From positions 1,860,001 to 1,924,000 of the forward strand of contig NZ_CP094824.1 of the NCBI RefSeq assembly GCF_025561425.1: DNA of 64,000 nt. Reading direction: 5' to 3'. Position 1 is the first letter of the stretch, and each line of letters starts with the position of its first letter. The position numbers and the translations under genes are program-made. Source of the stretch: Mammaliicoccus sciuri. GTDB taxonomy: Bacteria > Bacillota > Bacilli > Staphylococcales > Staphylococcaceae. Of this stretch, positions 42,970-53,037 are shown piece by piece. The notes beneath the pieces are model-generated. The model did not search any database. It had not been told where the DNA came from and saw only the letters and a program-made list of their open reading frames with translations.

Positions 42970-43515
42970 ATGTCGAATGAATTGGACATGATTGAAAAAA
43001 TGTTATTTACTCATAAGGTTTCACAGTTATCTAAAGCTTTATGGAAGACAATCGAGAAAAATTGGCAGCAGTGGATTAAGCCTTTCGACTTAAATATTAA
43101 TGAACATCATATTTTAATTATTATTAGAAGTTTAAATGAAGCTACAATTTCTGAAGTGAGTAAATATGGCGTTATGCATGTATCTACTGTTTTTAATTTC
43201 GCTAAAAATTTAGAAAAACGTGGTTATTTAACAATGCCTAAAAGTCAGCACGATAAGCGTACGACTTATTTAGAATTAACGGATAAAGGTCTTGCAGTGT
43301 TAAGAAAGACATATTTAAACTATTCAAATGATACAAACAGATTATATGAAATTGCTGCAGATTATGAAAAAGTTATGTACAATATGCCAGAATTTACGGA
43401 TGTGAAATATATCGTTGGTCAAATATATGGTAGCGACTTTATTCATCACATTGAACAAAACCATGAGCAATTAAGAAAATATCTACTTGACGAACAGTCT
43501 GAGGATGATGCATAA
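42970..43515 (+). CDS. scoC: HTH-type regulator ScoC/Hpr (MarR family)
   Basis: 181 residues. The winged helix is visible in ATISEVSKYGVMHVSTVFNF and the wing in KSQHDKRTTYLELTDKG. In Bacillus ScoC represses protease and sporulation genes. Its place beside hit, yhaH and prsA is conserved. RBS AAAGGGGG. Confidence 0.9.
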   Translation: MSNELDMIEKMLFTHKVSQLSKALWKTIEKNWQQWIKPFDLNINEHHILIIIRSLNEATISEVSKYGVMHVSTVFNFAKNLEKRGYLTMPKSQHDKRTTYLELTDKGLAVLRKTYLNYSNDTNRLYEIAADYEKVMYNMPEFTDVKYIVGQIYGSDFIHHIEQNHEQLRKYLLDEQSEDDA

Positions 43516-43553
43516 TATCAAGATAAATCATATCTTAGAAGGTGACATTAATC

Positions 43554-44117
43554 ATGTTTTTGTGTTCTAAATCAATTAATATACAGTCTCGTTATGGATT
43601 GCAGAGAATTGTATTAATTAGTGCTTTAGTTTCATTCTTAACATTTATCGTCACTTACGAAATATTCAATTATTTACAAACAGAACCTTTAAAGGACGAT
43701 AAGTTTATACTATTCTTATTCGTCCTTTGCTTAATTTATCCAATTCATAAATTGTTGCATTTGATTGTATTAATGTATTATCGTAAGTCATTTAAAATGA
43801 ACAAAACGACTAAAGCTAAACGTGCTTTACCATTATATAATATTAGAGTAGATCAACCAATTAATAAGATTGTATTTTGTTTTGCACTTATTTGCCCGCT
43901 CGTTACGATAACTACCCTATCTATTGCACTCGTAAATATAATTCCACAATATGGACATTACATTTTATTTATAATGTCTATTAATGTTGGCATATCTATT
44001 ATCGATTTACTTTATTTAAAGATTATTTTATTTACAAAAAAAAGCACTTATATTGAAGAAAGAAAAAATGGTATCGAATTGTTAATAAAACGTTCACTGG
44101 ATGCCGAACATTTATAG
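43554..44117 (+). CDS. DUF3267 domain membrane protein
   Basis: 187 residues from ATG 43554 (RBS GAAGGTG). Four hydrophobic stretches. The loop HKLLHLIVLMYY resembles the metalloprotease-like HExxH region of DUF3267, but the Glu is replaced here, so catalysis is doubtful. Follows scoC closely. Confidence 0.72.
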   Translation: MFLCSKSINIQSRYGLQRIVLISALVSFLTFIVTYEIFNYLQTEPLKDDKFILFLFVLCLIYPIHKLLHLIVLMYYRKSFKMNKTTKAKRALPLYNIRVDQPINKIVFCFALICPLVTITTLSIALVNIIPQYGHYILFIMSINVGISIIDLLYLKIILFTKKSTYIEERKNGIELLIKRSLDAEHL

Positions 44118-44188
44118 GTTATTTTTTGTAATTAAAATAGCATATATGCTATATTTATCATTGTATTCTTACAAAAGGAGTTCTATTT

Positions 44189-45160
44189 ATGAAATCAATT
44201 AAAAAAATAGTGTTACCTGTAACACTTTCAGCATCAGTATTAACTTTAGGCGCTTGTGGTAATGGTTCAGATAATTCTGGAGAAACTTTAGTAGAAACTA
44301 AAGCCGGAAACGTAACTTCACAAGACGTACTAGACAAAATGGGTAGTAACGAAGTCGCACAAAATGCATTTCAAATTGTACTTAACAAAGTCTTAAAAGA
44401 TAAATACGAAGACAAAGTTGATACGAAGAAATTAGACGAACAAGTTGATAAACAAATCGAGCAATACGGTGGTAAGAAGAAATTTGAAGAAGCACTACAA
44501 CAAGAAAAACCAGGTGCTACTATAAAAGACTTTAAAGAATCTCAAAAAACTTCTAAATATCAAGAAGAATTTATCAACGATGCCGTAAAAGTTTCTGACA
44601 AAGAAATCAATGAAAATACTAAAAAAGCTTCTCATATCTTAATCAAAGTTAAATCAGATGATTCTGATGAAGGTTTAAGTGATAAAGCAGCTAAGAAAAA
44701 AGCTGAAAAATTACTAGCTCAAATTAAGAAAAACCCAGACGACTTTGAAAAAATCGCTAAGAAAGAATCACAAGATGAAGGTACTAAATCTAAAGGCGGC
44801 GCTTTAGGATTTGTATTGAAAGGTCAAATGGATGAGTCATTTGAAAAAGCATTATTCAAACTTAAAAAAGATGACGAAATTTCAGATGTTGTTAAATCTC
44901 AATATGGTTATCATATTATAAAAGCAGATAAAGGCGAACCATCTAAGAAAGAAAAAGCAAGCCTTAAAGAACAATATCGTCAACTAAAAATCCAAAAAGA
45001 ACCTAAGATCATCATCAATGCTTACAAAAAATTATTAGATGAATACAAAGTTGACTACAAAGATAAAGATATTAAAAAAGCAATCGAAGATAATATCTTA
45101 AACGAAAAAGCATTACAACAACAACAAATGCAAGCAGCACAGCAATCATCAGCAAGCTAA
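44189..45160 (+). CDS. prsA: foldase lipoprotein PrsA
   Basis: Extracytoplasmic peptidyl-prolyl isomerase that folds secreted proteins. 323 residues. Lipobox LTLGAC at residue 20-25, SurA-like N-part, parvulin domain from ASHILIKVK to SQYGYHIIK, and a Gln/Ala-rich tail. RBS AAAGGAG. A strong terminator follows. Confidence 0.95.
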   Translation: MKSIKKIVLPVTLSASVLTLGACGNGSDNSGETLVETKAGNVTSQDVLDKMGSNEVAQNAFQIVLNKVLKDKYEDKVDTKKLDEQVDKQIEQYGGKKKFEEALQQEKPGATIKDFKESQKTSKYQEEFINDAVKVSDKEINENTKKASHILIKVKSDDSDEGLSDKAAKKKAEKLLAQIKKNPDDFEKIAKKESQDEGTKSKGGALGFVLKGQMDESFEKALFKLKKDDEISDVVKSQYGYHIIKADKGEPSKKEKASLKEQYRQLKIQKEPKIIINAYKKLLDEYKVDYKDKDIKKAIEDNILNEKALQQQQMQAAQQSSAS

Positions 45161-45166
45161 AATTAA

Positions 45167-45209
45167 AAAGCTATGAAGAAACGGTTAACGTTTCTTCATA
45201 GCTTTTTTT
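45167..45209. terminator. terminator between prsA and yhaM
   Basis: A 17-bp stem (45167-45183 with 45189-45205; AAAGCTATGAAGAAACG and its complement) followed by seven Ts. Confidence 0.9.
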
Positions 45210-45211
45210 GA

Positions 45212-46153
45212 TTAATCTAAAGTTTCAGGTTTATAAAATTGTCTATTTTCTAAAGCAAAGATGCGCTCTGTAAATTGACCTTTATCTACTTTTTTAAGAT
45301 GTTTTTTAAACATCATCATTCTCGCATCAATATTATCAATAAAATGAAGAATTTCTGCTTCTTTAACCATAGGTAATTTTGGCGATCCATACTCTAATTT
45401 ACCGTGGTGACTTAAAACTAAATGTCTCAATAAGAGGACTTCCTCCCCTTCTATATTGTGCTCTTTTGCAACTTGAGCAATTTCATCACTAACGATTGAA
45501 ATATGGCCTAATAAGTTTCCTTCAACTGTGTATGATGTTGCGACAGGTCCTGACAACTCTTTTACTTTACCTAAGTCATGCAAGATAATACCACTATATA
45601 ATAAACTTCTATTTAATATTGGATAAATATCACACAATGCCTTCGCTTGTCTTAACATTGTTACAACATGATAGCTTAAGCCAGAAACAAAATTATGATG
45701 ATGTGAACTAGCTGCTGGGAATATAAAATACTCTTTTTGATATTTTTTAAGTAATATACGTGTAATTCTTTGTAATTTAGCATTTTCAATATCTAGTATA
45801 TACGTCATAATTTCTTCTGACATATCGTCGATTGATAATGGCGCCGCTTCTAGGAAGTTTTCCAACTTCACATTATCTTCATCTACAGCCACTCTAAATT
45901 GATTAACTTTCATTTGTTTTCTTCCACGATAATCAATTACGTCACCTTTCACACGAATAATCGTTTCAGGTACGAGTAGTTGAATATCCTCATTTGTTAC
46001 CGTCCATACTTTTGCTTCTATATCACCACTTTTATCTTTAAGATAAAGTGTCATATATGGTTTACCTTGAGCTGTAACACCTTGAGTTGCTCGATGAATC
46101 AAAAAGTAATGATCTACTGAGTCTCCTGGTTTCAATGTCTCTATAGTTCTCAT
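45212..46153 (-). CDS. yhaM: 3'-5' exoribonuclease YhaM
   Basis: 313 residues: an OB-fold nucleic-acid domain ([29 protein letters not shown]-like) then an HD domain with [25 protein letters not shown] and [12 protein letters not shown]. The family trims RNA and ssDNA ends. It overlaps yhaN by four bases. Confidence 0.95.
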   Translation of the reverse strand: MRTIETLKPGDSVDHYFLIHRATQGVTAQGKPYMTLYLKDKSGDIEAKVWTVTNEDIQLLVPETIIRVKGDVIDYRGRKQMKVNQFRVAVDEDNVKLENFLEAAPLSIDDMSEEIMTYILDIENAKLQRITRILLKKYQKEYFIFPAASSHHHNFVSGLSYHVVTMLRQAKALCDIYPILNRSLLYSGIILHDLGKVKELSGPVATSYTVEGNLLGHISIVSDEIAQVAKEHNIEGEEVLLLRHLVLSHHGKLEYGSPKLPMVKEAEILHFIDNIDARMMMFKKHLKKVDKGQFTERIFALENRQFYKPETLD

Positions 46154-49083
46154 TTGCTCTTAGCTCCTTCTATTTTTGTCAGCGTAATTGTTTGTTTCTG
46201 AGGTACATTTTGATCTTTATTACAAGTGAAATATAGTATTTGAATATCATCTTTCATACTCATTAAATATTTAATCATAATTTCTTTACGATGTTTATCA
46301 AAATGCACAAATGCATCATCAACGATAATTGGGAACGGATAATATTTTTGCAATGATTTAATTAAACTAAATCTTAACGCGATATATAATAATTCTTTCG
46401 TTGACTGACTTAATTCAGTAGGATGGAATATTTGTCCATTTTCATGTCTAACTTGTACATTTTGTTCCTCATAAATAACTTGATTATATCTGCCTTCTGT
46501 TAATGCTTTTAAGATATCTGTAGCATCTTTCACAACATAAGGTAGTCGTTTATCTTTAATTTGTTTAATATGTGCTTCGACTAAGTTTTGTAAATAACTT
46601 AATGCAGCCCAATCATTTGCAGTTTCATTCACTTTATCTTTAAGTAAATGGTATTCATGTCTTAAAGCTGAAAGTGTTTCATCTGTTTCCATATGATTGA
46701 TTTGAGCATTCAAATCACTTAATTCTGCTTGAACATTTAAATAACGATCATTATATTCATCAACTTGACCTTCTAACTGAGTACGTTCATTTTCTAGGTC
46801 TGTTTTTGTCATATAACTTAGTTGTGTATTTTTATCGTAATCGTAATTTTGATTGTTCAGTAAATCTGTTAAATAATTAAAACGTTTTAAATCCTCATGA
46901 TAAGACACATAAGCTTTATGATGACGATAATAAGCTTCCTCATTATCTACACTAATGAAGTCAAATAATGATTGAATCACATTATTATTTTCTTCTAATC
47001 GTTCATTCAATGCATTTATTTCATTGGTTAATAATGCTTGTTGGTCGTTATTGCGTGATTGAATATTAAATTCTTTTTGATGTTCGTCTAAAGCTTGTTT
47101 GACATCATGAAATAGTGAAATCTCTTGATAATGTAATCCAGCATGACTCACAATGCTATCAGCTTCTCTATAAAATGCTTCTAAAGCTGCTTGTCTCTCA
47201 TCTCTTATTTTAGTAATGCGTGTAATTTCTAATCTATTTTGTTTAATTTTTCTAATTGTCGACAATGCATCATTTAATAATTGTGAAGATATTTGATTAG
47301 AAACATGTAAACTTACTTTAGTTTCTTTAAGTGCTCTTTCTTTAGTCTCAATAATTTCTTCTACTTGTTCAAGTTCTTTATTTAATTCAGATTGCTTAGT
47401 AGATAGTATCTCTTGAGACTGATAATAACTTTCTAATTCTTGTCTAATTTTCGTTTGTTCATCAAGATTAAAGTCTAAATCATAAAATTGCTTTAAGTGT
47501 TGAACTTTCTCTTCTAATTCATCTATTTCTTTAGAAAATGCTTGATCATGATTTAACTCTTTAGATTTAATCATAAAGGCTAATCCAACTAATACAACAC
47601 CTACAACAGCGAATATAGCACTAAATATAATTTGTGATGCAATAAACGCATAAATGGCAATTGCGATTAATAATATGCCACCAATGCCAGAAGCAAGTCT
47701 ATATTGTTTACTTCTCTTTTCACTTTCTTCTTTTTGCTTATTAAAGCTTTCTTCCATTTTTTTGTATAGTGATTTCTTTTCGCCAAGCTCTAGCGCTTTT
47801 TGATTATATACTTTCTTTTGTTCATAGTTTTCATCTGATACGAGATCATTATGCAATTTATCAACATTGTTAGTGTAACGCTCTTGTTCAATTGATAATT
47901 GATTGAGCGAACGTTTTATTTGCTCTCGTTCTGCAACGTTTTCTTCTCTAATGCGATTGACTTCAGCTATATGTGTCTTCATCGCATCAGACGTATCTAC
48001 ATCTAAAAATTCTTCATTCCAGCCGATATCTTGTCTAAGTAATTCATTATCACGTTCAGCATTATCGATTTGCTGATTTAATTGTTTTAATTCTTGATGT
48101 TTCTCTTTAATATCTGATTCTCTTTGTCTAATACTATTGAGCGCTTTTTCATCTCGTTCAGACATGACTTTTACATTTTCTAAAGTATGCACGACTTGTC
48201 CAAGTTTTTCATTTCTTAGCGTTAAATCACGTTTAATACTTTCATTTGAACGTACAGCTGATTCATAGCGCTCTATCCCTTGTTCAGGAAATTCATATGG
48301 TTCTATATTTAAATTACTTTCTAACTTCTTCCATTCAACCACTTCATTATGTAGTGAAATTTCTTTTTCTTTACTTGTTAACCTATCAGTAAGTTTGCCG
48401 AGATTCTCTTTTAATTGATTTAATCTTCGAGATGTTTTATCGCGTTCATCTTGAAGTCTTTCATATTCTGAAAGTTTCTTCTCTTCGTTTTTAATCTTAA
48501 TTTCTAAATCATTCAACTGCTCTAATTGAACATTCAGAACTGGATTTTTACCATTCTTCTTATATAATGCATCTTTCTCAACTTGCATTAAATCGCTCAT
48601 ACCTGTGAACTCAGTTGAACCGAGTGCACCTGCTTGAAGTAAATACATTTGAAGTTGGTCTTCAGTTAAGTTCTTATGAATATCTTGTAATCCTAATACA
48701 TTAAAAGAGAAAATACCTTGATAAGTTCGTTTATTAATGAAATTTAACTTTTGTTTCAGCCATTCTTCATCTTTAACTTTACCATTAGAAAGATATACTT
48801 TAACGTCACCTGTTACGCGACCTTTAACTCTTTCTACTTCTACAATTTGACCATCGAAGTCTAACACTAACTTACCGCCGTATTGGTTCCCTAGTCTTGG
48901 TTCCAATCTTGGTTCATTTTCTTTTTTAGTTGGAAAGCCAAATAATATAGAATGAATAAATGCTTGTATCGTTGATTTCCCTGCTTCATTCTCACCATAT
49001 ATTTGCATAAAACTTTGATCAAATTTTATTTTTCTAGACATGAGTTGGCCATAGCCATAAATTTCTAAAGATTTAATTTTCAT
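46150..49083 (-). CDS. yhaN: SMC/SbcC-like ATPase YhaN
   Basis: 977 residues. N-terminal Walker A is GENEAGKST; a long coiled coil is interrupted around residues 455-500 by two hydrophobic helices ([17 protein letters not shown]), which is typical of YhaN and suggests membrane attachment. The ABC signature is [14 protein letters not shown] and Walker [13 protein letters not shown]. It works with YhaO like SbcC with SbcD. Confidence 0.92.
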   Translation of the reverse strand: MKIKSLEIYGYGQLMSRKIKFDQSFMQIYGENEAGKSTIQAFIHSILFGFPTKKENEPRLEPRLGNQYGGKLVLDFDGQIVEVERVKGRVTGDVKVYLSNGKVKDEEWLKQKLNFINKRTYQGIFSFNVLGLQDIHKNLTEDQLQMYLLQAGALGSTEFTGMSDLMQVEKDALYKKNGKNPVLNVQLEQLNDLEIKIKNEEKKLSEYERLQDERDKTSRRLNQLKENLGKLTDRLTSKEKEISLHNEVVEWKKLESNLNIEPYEFPEQGIERYESAVRSNESIKRDLTLRNEKLGQVVHTLENVKVMSERDEKALNSIRQRESDIKEKHQELKQLNQQIDNAERDNELLRQDIGWNEEFLDVDTSDAMKTHIAEVNRIREENVAEREQIKRSLNQLSIEQERYTNNVDKLHNDLVSDENYEQKKVYNQKALELGEKKSLYKKMEESFNKQKEESEKRSKQYRLASGIGGILLIAIAIYAFIASQIIFSAIFAVVGVVLVGLAFMIKSKELNHDQAFSKEIDELEEKVQHLKQFYDLDFNLDEQTKIRQELESYYQSQEILSTKQSELNKELEQVEEIIETKERALKETKVSLHVSNQISSQLLNDALSTIRKIKQNRLEITRITKIRDERQAALEAFYREADSIVSHAGLHYQEISLFHDVKQALDEHQKEFNIQSRNNDQQALLTNEINALNERLEENNNVIQSLFDFISVDNEEAYYRHHKAYVSYHEDLKRFNYLTDLLNNQNYDYDKNTQLSYMTKTDLENERTQLEGQVDEYNDRYLNVQAELSDLNAQINHMETDETLSALRHEYHLLKDKVNETANDWAALSYLQNLVEAHIKQIKDKRLPYVVKDATDILKALTEGRYNQVIYEEQNVQVRHENGQIFHPTELSQSTKELLYIALRFSLIKSLQKYYPFPIIVDDAFVHFDKHRKEIMIKYLMSMKDDIQILYFTCNKDQNVPQKQTITLTKIEGAKSK

Positions 49084-49087
49084 CGCT

Positions 49088-50272
49088 TTAACCTCTCATT
49101 CTTCTTTTTAAAATTGCTTCCCCACGCTCAATAAGTGCTTGTTTATCAACATCACTAAATGGCTCTAAAAATCGATTTGCTTTTGGATTCATATACAAAT
49201 CACTGAGTGCTTCTTCAAGAATGTTCTCATCTTGTAAAATATCATCATTGAACTCATTCGCTAAAGCTACTTCTGAATCTTGATCATAGAATACATTCAA
49301 CTGTTCAACAAAGATAAAGTTTGTTTGATTCTCTTCATACTCTTGTATCAATTGAATAACTTGGTTTATTTCATCTTGTTTTAAAATTTCATCATGTTTA
49401 ACATAAACATCTAATTGATAAAAAGCCTTACCTTCAGTTCTCACACTATCTTTGAATTTTTGTATCGCTTCGTATAATGCATGCTTACCTTTAGCCTGTG
49501 TTTCAATGACGGCTTTTTCAAACCTTATATATTGAGTTGGTTTGAATGATGCTTGTAATTTAGAATCATCGCCTTCAACGAGTAAATAACCCTTTTCACC
49601 TTTTTCTTTAAAATGACGGGCTTGTATATTACCAGGATAATGGACTTGAGATAACTCACTAATCATTGCTCTTTCGTGAATATGCCCCAGTGCCCAGTAA
49701 TGATATAATTTGCTATTTAAATCTTCAATATTGAATTCAGTATATCTTTGCTTCACACCTGAAGCTTGTGAATATGTACCATGTAATACACCAATATGTA
49801 TCCCTTTGTTATCTGTAGATTCAGGATATTCATCAATTTTATTCTCATAACTTTGATCTTTTTGATAACTAAAACCATGTAAATAAACAACTTGCCCATT
49901 TTTCGTAATGAGTTGATATGTAGAAACTTTATCAGAGAAGACTGTTACATTCTCTGGCCAAACTGTATGGACACCAACTGATAAAGGGTCGTGGTTACCA
50001 TGTATAATATAAACAAAAATTTGTTCATCTTGTAGTCTAAGAAATTGCTCTCTTAAAAACACTTCCGCACGCAAAGTTCTATTATTTTGATCAAATAAAT
50101 CCCCTGCAATGACGATGAAGTCAACTTGTTCTTTAATTGCGTCATCAACAATTTTTCTAAAACTATTATATGCACTTTGTTTTACATCGCTTAAAATAGA
50201 AGGGCTTAAATAATGTCTAGACTTAAATGGACTATCAAGGTGTAAATCCGCACAATGTATAAATTTAATCAT
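49088..50272 (-). CDS. yhaO: SbcD-like DNA repair phosphoesterase YhaO
   Basis: 394 residues from ATG 50272 (RBS GAAAGAGG). Calcineurin-like motifs: HCADLHLDSPF, IAGDLFDQNNR, IHGNHDP, VLHGTYS and GHIHER. Nuclease partner of YhaN in DNA end processing. Four bases separate the genes. Confidence 0.92.
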   Translation of the reverse strand: MIKFIHCADLHLDSPFKSRHYLSPSILSDVKQSAYNSFRKIVDDAIKEQVDFIVIAGDLFDQNNRTLRAEVFLREQFLRLQDEQIFVYIIHGNHDPLSVGVHTVWPENVTVFSDKVSTYQLITKNGQVVYLHGFSYQKDQSYENKIDEYPESTDNKGIHIGVLHGTYSQASGVKQRYTEFNIEDLNSKLYHYWALGHIHERAMISELSQVHYPGNIQARHFKEKGEKGYLLVEGDDSKLQASFKPTQYIRFEKAVIETQAKGKHALYEAIQKFKDSVRTEGKAFYQLDVYVKHDEILKQDEINQVIQLIQEYEENQTNFIFVEQLNVFYDQDSEVALANEFNDDILQDENILEEALSDLYMNPKANRFLEPFSDVDKQALIERGEAILKRRMRG

Positions 50273-50468
50273 ATACCTAACCTCTTTCAATATTAGCTCA
50301 TTTCTTAATTATTATATTCAAGCTCAACCAATAGAATAATCAGATTTATAAAGATTTTTAATGCTTTAATTTTACCATATTCCACGCGTATACGATACAT
50401 CGCACATATAAGATTAAACAATAAAAAAGCGACATATGAATTGTTAATTCGGGAGATTGTAATGGATA

Positions 50469-50669
50469 CGTTATGAACACTTTCTGCCAAACTTGTTTAT
50501 AACGGGGTTGTTACGAACACTTCTCGCCAAACTTGTTCATAACGGGGGCGTTAATTACAAAACTCTGCCGAAGTGTTACTAACGCACTCACTATTTGCAC
50601 TTCTCATCAAAACTGCTAATAACGACACCACTATTTGCAGTTCTCACCAAAACTGCTAATAACAGCCTC
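50469..50669. repeat. 5 x 40-bp tandem array of dyad-symmetric units
   Basis: Units of 40 bp begin at 50470, 50510, 50550, 50590 and 50630. Units 1 and 2 form near-perfect hairpins (GTTATGAACA with TGTTTATAAC; GTTACGAACA with TGTTCATAAC) around a CTTCTCGCCAAACT-like loop. Later units have different but still partly complementary arms (ACTATTTGCA ... TGCTAATAAC). The plan is the same as in the array at 35345. Confidence 0.85.
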
Positions 50670-50723
50670 CACTCATCATCATTCCCCACTCTATATAATC
50701 CGTCATAAAAATTCCCACAAAAA

Positions 50724-50757
50724 AAGCCGACAAAATCGAATGACTTTGTCGACTTAT
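50724..50757 (-). terminator. terminator after yheA
   Basis: AAGCCGACAAA pairs with TTTGTCGACTT (one mismatch); on the minus strand TTTTTTT follows. Confidence 0.8.
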
Positions 50758-50770
50758 AAAAGTTAATTAA

Positions 50771-51136
50771 TTAACCTTGGTTTTCTTCAAGGCTACCGTA
50801 GATATCTTCTAATGGTTTCATGATAACACGGTTCAAATCTTGAATTAATTGACTCATTGCTTGTTCAGCTTGCATTAATTCAGCGATTGTTTCGTTTTGT
50901 TCAATTTCTTGAGCAGATTTTTGAGCTCTAGCGATATCTACTTCAGAAATTTCTTCGCTTTGCATTTGTTTAGTTTGTAATTCTAATTGAATTTCACGGA
51001 ATTCATCAAATAATTTTTTTGTTTCTGGGTCTGCATTAACTTTTTCATATTGTTCTTTAATTTTGTTATATTCTTCACTTGCACGTAAAGTTTGTTCTAG
51101 TTCATTCGCTTTGTCGTAAATGTTTACTTCTGCCAT
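50771..51136 (-). CDS. YlbF/YmcA family protein (YheA-like)
   Basis: 121 residues, all helical (NIYDKANELEQTLRASEEYNK ... FDEFREIQLELQ). Members act in complexes controlling RNase Y or as small regulators; YheA is the closest by context (next to yheB). Function here is inferred from family. Confidence 0.88.
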   Translation of the reverse strand: MAEVNIYDKANELEQTLRASEEYNKIKEQYEKVNADPETKKLFDEFREIQLELQTKQMQSEEISEVDIARAQKSAQEIEQNETIAELMQAEQAMSQLIQDLNRVIMKPLEDIYGSLEENQG

Positions 51137-51210
51137 AATTAATTCGCTCCTATAATAAATAAATGTATTAGAAAATCAATTCCAATAATACTGTATCATA
51201 ATTCTAAGTC

Positions 51211-52341
51211 TTATACAAAAATAGCGATTATTCCTTGTAATAATCCAATAACTCCACCTAATACAAAGCCTAATAATGTAATTAATTTTAATTCTTTATT
51301 AGAGATTTCTATGACTAATTTTTCTAAATAAGATAATTCGAATCGATCTATTTGATCTTTAATCAATTCTGCTAATTTCATTCTTTCTAAAATTAAGCTA
51401 ATATTATCGCCGACTTTACCAATCATATAGTCAATAAATCTTTCTGTTCCTCTTCCTTCCATATATACAAATAAGTTTGGAACGAGTTCATCTAAAGGTG
51501 TGTTTAAATATTTATTAACATTAATAGATTCTGTAATTTCAGTTGCGAATAATGTTTTGGCTTTTTCTTTTCTTTCGTCTGTTAAAACTTCTTGTAAAGG
51601 TTTAGCCATCCATTTGTCGTATTGATTATGCACTTGTAAATCAATCATATTTTTGATTTTTTCTTGTTTAATGACATTTCTAAGTTCTTTTTTAACTCTA
51701 TATACAATATCTTCAGTAGTCATAAACATTTGAATCATGCCGACCATTCTACCTTTTTGTTCAAAAAATTCTTCAACCATTGAATGAATATCTTGTTCAC
51801 CTTTTTCAGATACTAAATATTCATCAATCTTTGTTAAAATTTCTGGTGTTACACGATTAAGTTGAATGTTTAATTGTTCAAGTATTTCTTCTGGAATGAG
51901 TGATTTAATTTCATCATTCTTATGAGAAGCATAATATTGATCAATCTTTTCTTTAATAGTAGATTTGATCGTTTCATTTAATTTCTCTTCTAGTGGATAA
52001 TCAATTCGATCCACAAAGTTTTGAATCGTATATTTTTTCTCTTTCAAAGTATTAAATTGAACTTTTATCGTGTCTTCAAGCACTTTCTTCGTACTTGGGT
52101 TCACAAGTTTTTCTTTAAATACTTCAGGAGTTAAGAGATGTTTAGTAACCATCTCACCTACTTTTTCTGATAATTCATTTCTTCTTTTTGGTATTAAGCC
52201 TGGTGTAAACGGTAATTTATATCCGAACCATCTAATTTCATGGTATGGATGAAATAACATTTTAATTGCAATAAAGTTTGTAAATCCACCTATTAACGCA
52301 CCAATTACCATCATACAAAATACAGTTATAATTGTTATCAT
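51211..52341 (-). CDS. DUF445 membrane protein (YheB-like)
   Basis: 376 residues: an N-terminal helix (IGALIGGFTNFIAIKMLF with the family motif), a long charged coiled region and a C-terminal helix (ITLLGFVLGGVIGLLQGII). The architecture and NxIAIKMLF motif are typical of DUF445/YheB. Confidence 0.88.
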   Translation of the reverse strand: MITIITVFCMMVIGALIGGFTNFIAIKMLFHPYHEIRWFGYKLPFTPGLIPKRRNELSEKVGEMVTKHLLTPEVFKEKLVNPSTKKVLEDTIKVQFNTLKEKKYTIQNFVDRIDYPLEEKLNETIKSTIKEKIDQYYASHKNDEIKSLIPEEILEQLNIQLNRVTPEILTKIDEYLVSEKGEQDIHSMVEEFFEQKGRMVGMIQMFMTTEDIVYRVKKELRNVIKQEKIKNMIDLQVHNQYDKWMAKPLQEVLTDERKEKAKTLFATEITESINVNKYLNTPLDELVPNLFVYMEGRGTERFIDYMIGKVGDNISLILERMKLAELIKDQIDRFELSYLEKLVIEISNKELKLITLLGFVLGGVIGLLQGIIAIFV

Positions 52342-52358
52342 GGAAATTCTCCTTCTAA

Positions 52359-52397
52359 AAAAGCTACTTCTTTAGAATAATCTAAGAAGTAGCTTTT
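52359..52397 (-). terminator. terminator after the XRE regulator
   Basis: AAAGCTACTTCTTTAGA (52360-52376) pairs with TCTAAGAAGTAGCTTT (52381-52396), with one base bulge and T-rich flanks. Confidence 0.8.
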
Positions 52398-52416
52398 AAC
52401 AAATATTATACAAATT

Positions 52417-52875
52417 TTAAACAAATAGTGATTGCGTTTTACGTAAGAAGTAAGTTTCTGCTTCACGTTTTTTCGCAGTACCGAAGATTGGTTGACGTTC
52501 TTCGTTTAATACTCTGTAAAGATCTGATTTTTTATTAGATTGTAAAATATAGCCAGATTTAGCATCAAGTGTTACCCAGTAAATATCGCTAGTATTGTCA
52601 TGGTTTGGATATGCACAATGATGACGAGATATGATTTGAATAACTTCTAATGGATCACAACCAAAAGTAGTATTTAAAACATCTGAATCTCTGAATAATG
52701 CACAAATTGATACACATGTCGTCCAGTTAGGTAATACTCTCTCTTTTTCAATTTGCACTAAAGTTTTCTTAGATAATCCTACTGTATTCGCCATAGTATC
52801 TTGAGTGTAACCAGCCTCAATACGAACCATTTTGAATTTTGTTTGGATTATTGTTGTAAATGTTTGTTTATCCAT
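52417..52875 (-). CDS. XRE-type regulator, S. aureus SA1665-like
   Basis: 152 residues: an N-terminal HTH (YTQDTMANTVGLSKKTLVQIEKE) followed by a conserved domain with several Cys and His and a C-terminal RKTQSLFV. In S. aureus the homologue SA1665 affects beta-lactam resistance levels. Its neighbours yheAB and airSR are as in S. aureus. RBS AAAGGTAG. Confidence 0.82.
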   Translation of the reverse strand: MDKQTFTTIIQTKFKMVRIEAGYTQDTMANTVGLSKKTLVQIEKERVLPNWTTCVSICALFRDSDVLNTTFGCDPLEVIQIISRHHCAYPNHDNTSDIYWVTLDAKSGYILQSNKKSDLYRVLNEERQPIFGTAKKREAETYFLRKTQSLFV

Positions 52876-52984
52876 CTATATCTACCTTTCTTGTTAATAT
52901 TTATATTAATTGATTTAATATGTTGCAAAAATACACGATTTTTTCAAGCACAAGTAACATCATAATACATTTTTAACCAAATTA

Positions 52985-53022
52985 AAAGAGGTAAATTGAA
53001 TTTAATATCAATTTACCCCTTT
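52985..53022 (-). terminator. terminator after the symporter gene
   Basis: AAAGAGGTAAATTGA pairs with TCAATTTACCCCTTT with one mismatch; T-rich on the minus strand. Confidence 0.75.
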
Positions 53023-53037
53023 AATACACTAAATTGT

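Noticed and set aside
50305-50490. 61-codon frame between yhaO and yheA
   Set aside because: Overlaps the start of the 40-bp array, lacks a good RBS and has no recognisable domain.
35345-50669. CRISPR array interpretation of the two tandem repeats
   Set aside because: Units are contiguous with no unique spacers, every part of the unit is repeated, and no cas genes are in the window.
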